From Drouetiella sp036703255 (GTDB taxonomy: Bacteria; Cyanobacteriota; Cyanobacteriia; Elainellales; Elainellaceae): DNA of 64,000 nt. The notes below the pieces were generated by a model. The model ran no database searches and had not been told where the DNA came from. It saw nothing but the letters and a program-made list of their open reading frames with translations. The position numbers and the translations under genes are program-made. How positions within the stretch are numbered: position 1 is the stretch's first letter; every line of letters starts with the position of its first letter. Location: assembly GCA_036703255.1 (NCBI GenBank), contig DATNPL010000159.1, positions 62,001 through 126,000 on the forward strand, in the 5' to 3' direction. Shown here one piece after another: positions 62,402-64,000 of this stretch.

Positions 62402-62485
62402 ATTTGTGATTTAGAAATGAGTATGCGATCGCTTCTGTCTCACCTCGATCTCAGGAGATTTCGATCGCCAATTACGTCATCGTAA

Positions 62486-64000
62486 TCATGGGTTTAATCT
62501 TTTCTTTAACGCATCTCTTGCCGCTTTTGCCATCGTATGATCGGGGAAAACTGTGAGGAAATCTTCAAGATCCTCGATCGCTACTTGAATTCGATCGCTA
62601 GGCGCACCCCGATCGATCGCATCTCGGTAGAAAAATCGGGCTTGCTCGATATTGCCGATCGCCAGATAGTAGAGGGCAAGATTAAAGGTATTTGCCGGAT
62701 GCTCAAGACCTTGAACATATCTTTGTTGAGCCGAAGAAATTGCTAAATCGAGATCAACCCTTGCTGGCTCTATTTGATTAAGAGATTTATAGGCTAAGGC
62801 TCTCATGTAGACAATTTTTTCCTGAATAAGTTTGATAGTAAGAAGGCTATTCAAATCAACGAGGTACTCATTCTGAAGATTAAGTTTACTGAAGATTTCC
62901 AATCGATGTTGAATCGCTATCCCTTTAGAAGAAGCAAGAGCATGTGCTTGATCAAAAGCTCTTATAGCATCTTCATAACTCTTTGAAGTCAAACATGATT
63001 GACCTTTTTTATAAAACCTTGAGATCTCTTCATCACGAACATATTTAATAACTCTAGTAAAGTCATTGATAGCGTTTTCATATTGCTTTAAGAATAAATA
63101 TGATTCGCCCCTTTGAGTAATTACATTAATATTTTTTTCATCAACCTTAATCACTTTATCAAAATCTTCAATTGCTTCTCTGTATTGAGATAAAGCAAGA
63201 TAAACCTCTCCTCGTTCACTAATAATCTCAATATTCTCTTGATCTAAGGAAATTGCCTTATTTAAATTTTCTAGAGCTTTCTGATGCTGACCAGTCCAAT
63301 GATAAATGACTCCCAAACTTGAAGCCAAATCAACACTTTCAGGATAAATTAGTTTATTTTCACTAAAATCCTCTATTATTTCTTCATAGCTCTTTAAGGA
63401 TAAATGTTCAATCGATTGACAAGCAGTTGTTAGATCAAAAGAGGCGTTTACATTGCTCATATAACAATTAATTAAGATATCTCTATAGACATTTAGGAAG
63501 TAATGAAAATTACCTCGAACAAGCAGAGCATTAATATCATGAGGAGAGACATCAACTACTCTATTAAATTCTTGAAGAGCTTTTTCGTAATTCTTCGTTA
63601 TTGAATAGAGCAAACCTCGGCTTAAAATTGAACCACTGTCTTTAGGATTAAGTTCGATCACTCTATCAAAGTCTTGAAGCGCTTCTACATGGCGACCTAT
63701 TGATAAATACGCCGATCCTCTTTGATGAAGAGCGAACGTATTATTAGCATCAACTTCAATTGCTTGGCTCAAATCTTGAACTGCTTCTTCGTAGCGATTC
63801 ACAGAGAAATAAACCGAGCCTCGAAATTCAATTATCCAATTGGCTACTTCAGGATTAAGTTTGATTGCTTCATCGAAGTCTTCAAGAGCTTTTTGATAAT
63901 CGCCCAGGTTTTTATATGTAATTCCCCGCCAACCTAAAGCGATAGAACGAGGCTTGAAATTAATATGAGGATGACTAAGTAACTCAGATAGAATTCCAAT
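62486..64000 (-). CDS. TPR-repeat protein, 5' end outside the window
   Basis: The frame is open to base 64000, so at least 504 residues are visible and the GTG at 63802 is not the true start. The visible part is about twelve 34-residue TPR units such as YEEAVQDLSQAIEVDANNTFALHQRGSAYLSIG (one unit) with A-D-F and L-N-P positions typical of TPR_1/TPR_8, ending DHTMAKAARDALKKRLNP. From about 62780 to the window edge the DNA is clearly AT-rich compared with the rest of the window, while the last 270 bp look like the host average. The protein probably binds proteins; partner unknown. Confidence 0.8.
   Translation of the reverse strand: MGILSELLSHPHINFKPRSIALGWRGITYKNLGDYQKALEDFDEAIKLNPEVANWIIEFRGSVYFSVNRYEEAVQDLSQAIEVDANNTFALHQRGSAYLSIGRHVEALQDFDRVIELNPKDSGSILSRGLLYSITKNYEKALQEFNRVVDVSPHDINALLVRGNFHYFLNVYRDILINCYMSNVNASFDLTTACQSIEHLSLKSYEEIIEDFSENKLIYPESVDLASSLGVIYHWTGQHQKALENLNKAISLDQENIEIISERGEVYLALSQYREAIEDFDKVIKVDEKNINVITQRGESYLFLKQYENAINDFTRVIKYVRDEEISRFYKKGQSCLTSKSYEDAIRAFDQAHALASSKGIAIQHRLEIFSKLNLQNEYLVDLNSLLTIKLIQEKIVYMRALAYKSLNQIEPARVDLDLAISSAQQRYVQGLEHPANTFNLALYYLAIGNIEQARFFYRDAIDRGAPSDRIQVAIEDLEDFLTVFPDHTMAKAARDALKKRLNP

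Noticed and set aside
1..64000. tRNA or rRNA genes
   Set aside because: I looked through the gene-free stretches and found no cloverleaf with TTC-type T-loop or rRNA core sequence; a covariance-model scan would settle it.

Overview
The window is chromosomal DNA from a phycobilisome-bearing cyanobacterium. The evidence is a cyanobacterial-order ATP synthase operon (with b and b' genes), the core-membrane linker ApcE, the clock genes kaiA-kaiB-kaiC, psbK, ycf37 and ycf66 homologues, menH, the Yfr1 small RNA and the frequent HIP1 octamer GCGATCGC. ApcE has four linker repeats, which implies a five-cylinder phycobilisome core, and KaiA is full length (308 aa). Together these point to a non-heterocystous filamentous or Leptolyngbya-like lineage rather than Nostoc or marine Synechococcus; that placement is inference.

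Layout. 1-5300: type I secretion cassette (foldase fragment, HlyB-like ABC exporter with a dead C39 domain, HlyD-like adaptor), ended by a strong bidirectional terminator shared with the ATP synthase operon. 5419-11524 (minus): atpI-like, a, c, b', b, delta, alpha, gamma, with an mRNA hairpin just after the c gene. 12331-15660: apcE alone. 16064-20939: smc and a PRC-barrel protein. 21008-24882 (minus): SH3-like secreted protein and the kai cluster. Divergent from kaiA is a large CBS/histidine kinase/pseudo-receiver protein, followed by an NB-ARC/TPR protein, Ycf37 and Ycf66. 33032-38567: M50-like membrane protease, lumenal-type peroxiredoxin, psbK (44 codons), a zinc-ribbon-like protein, PIN/TRAM protein and hemW. 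38768-40799: guaB3, Yfr1 RNA, trxA. 40983-43891: LOG-family protein and an ABC-2 exporter.

45402-53509 holds DNA-maintenance genes: a three-gene minus-strand operon (Cas4/RecB-like nuclease, SRAP protein, Eco57I-like adenine methylase) and, further on, a Rad50/SbcC-like ATPase without a zinc hook. Two FkbM methyltransferases follow. 56843-60106 encodes succinic semialdehyde dehydrogenase and a 2-oxoglutarate-decarboxylase-like ThDP enzyme, the pair that closes the cyanobacterial TCA cycle. The right end has menH, a small XRE regulator paralogous to one 11 kb away, a toxin-antitoxin pair flanked by a duplicated gene fragment, and an AT-rich TPR gene running off the edge.

No rRNA, tRNA, CRISPR array, transposase or prophage gene was recognised. 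Points most worth a second look: the pseudo-receiver kinase facing kaiA, the nuclease-SRAP-methylase operon, Yfr1 with an upstream sequence exactly complementary to its 3' stem, and a set of intergenic palindromes whose T/A flanks have the wrong polarity for terminators.
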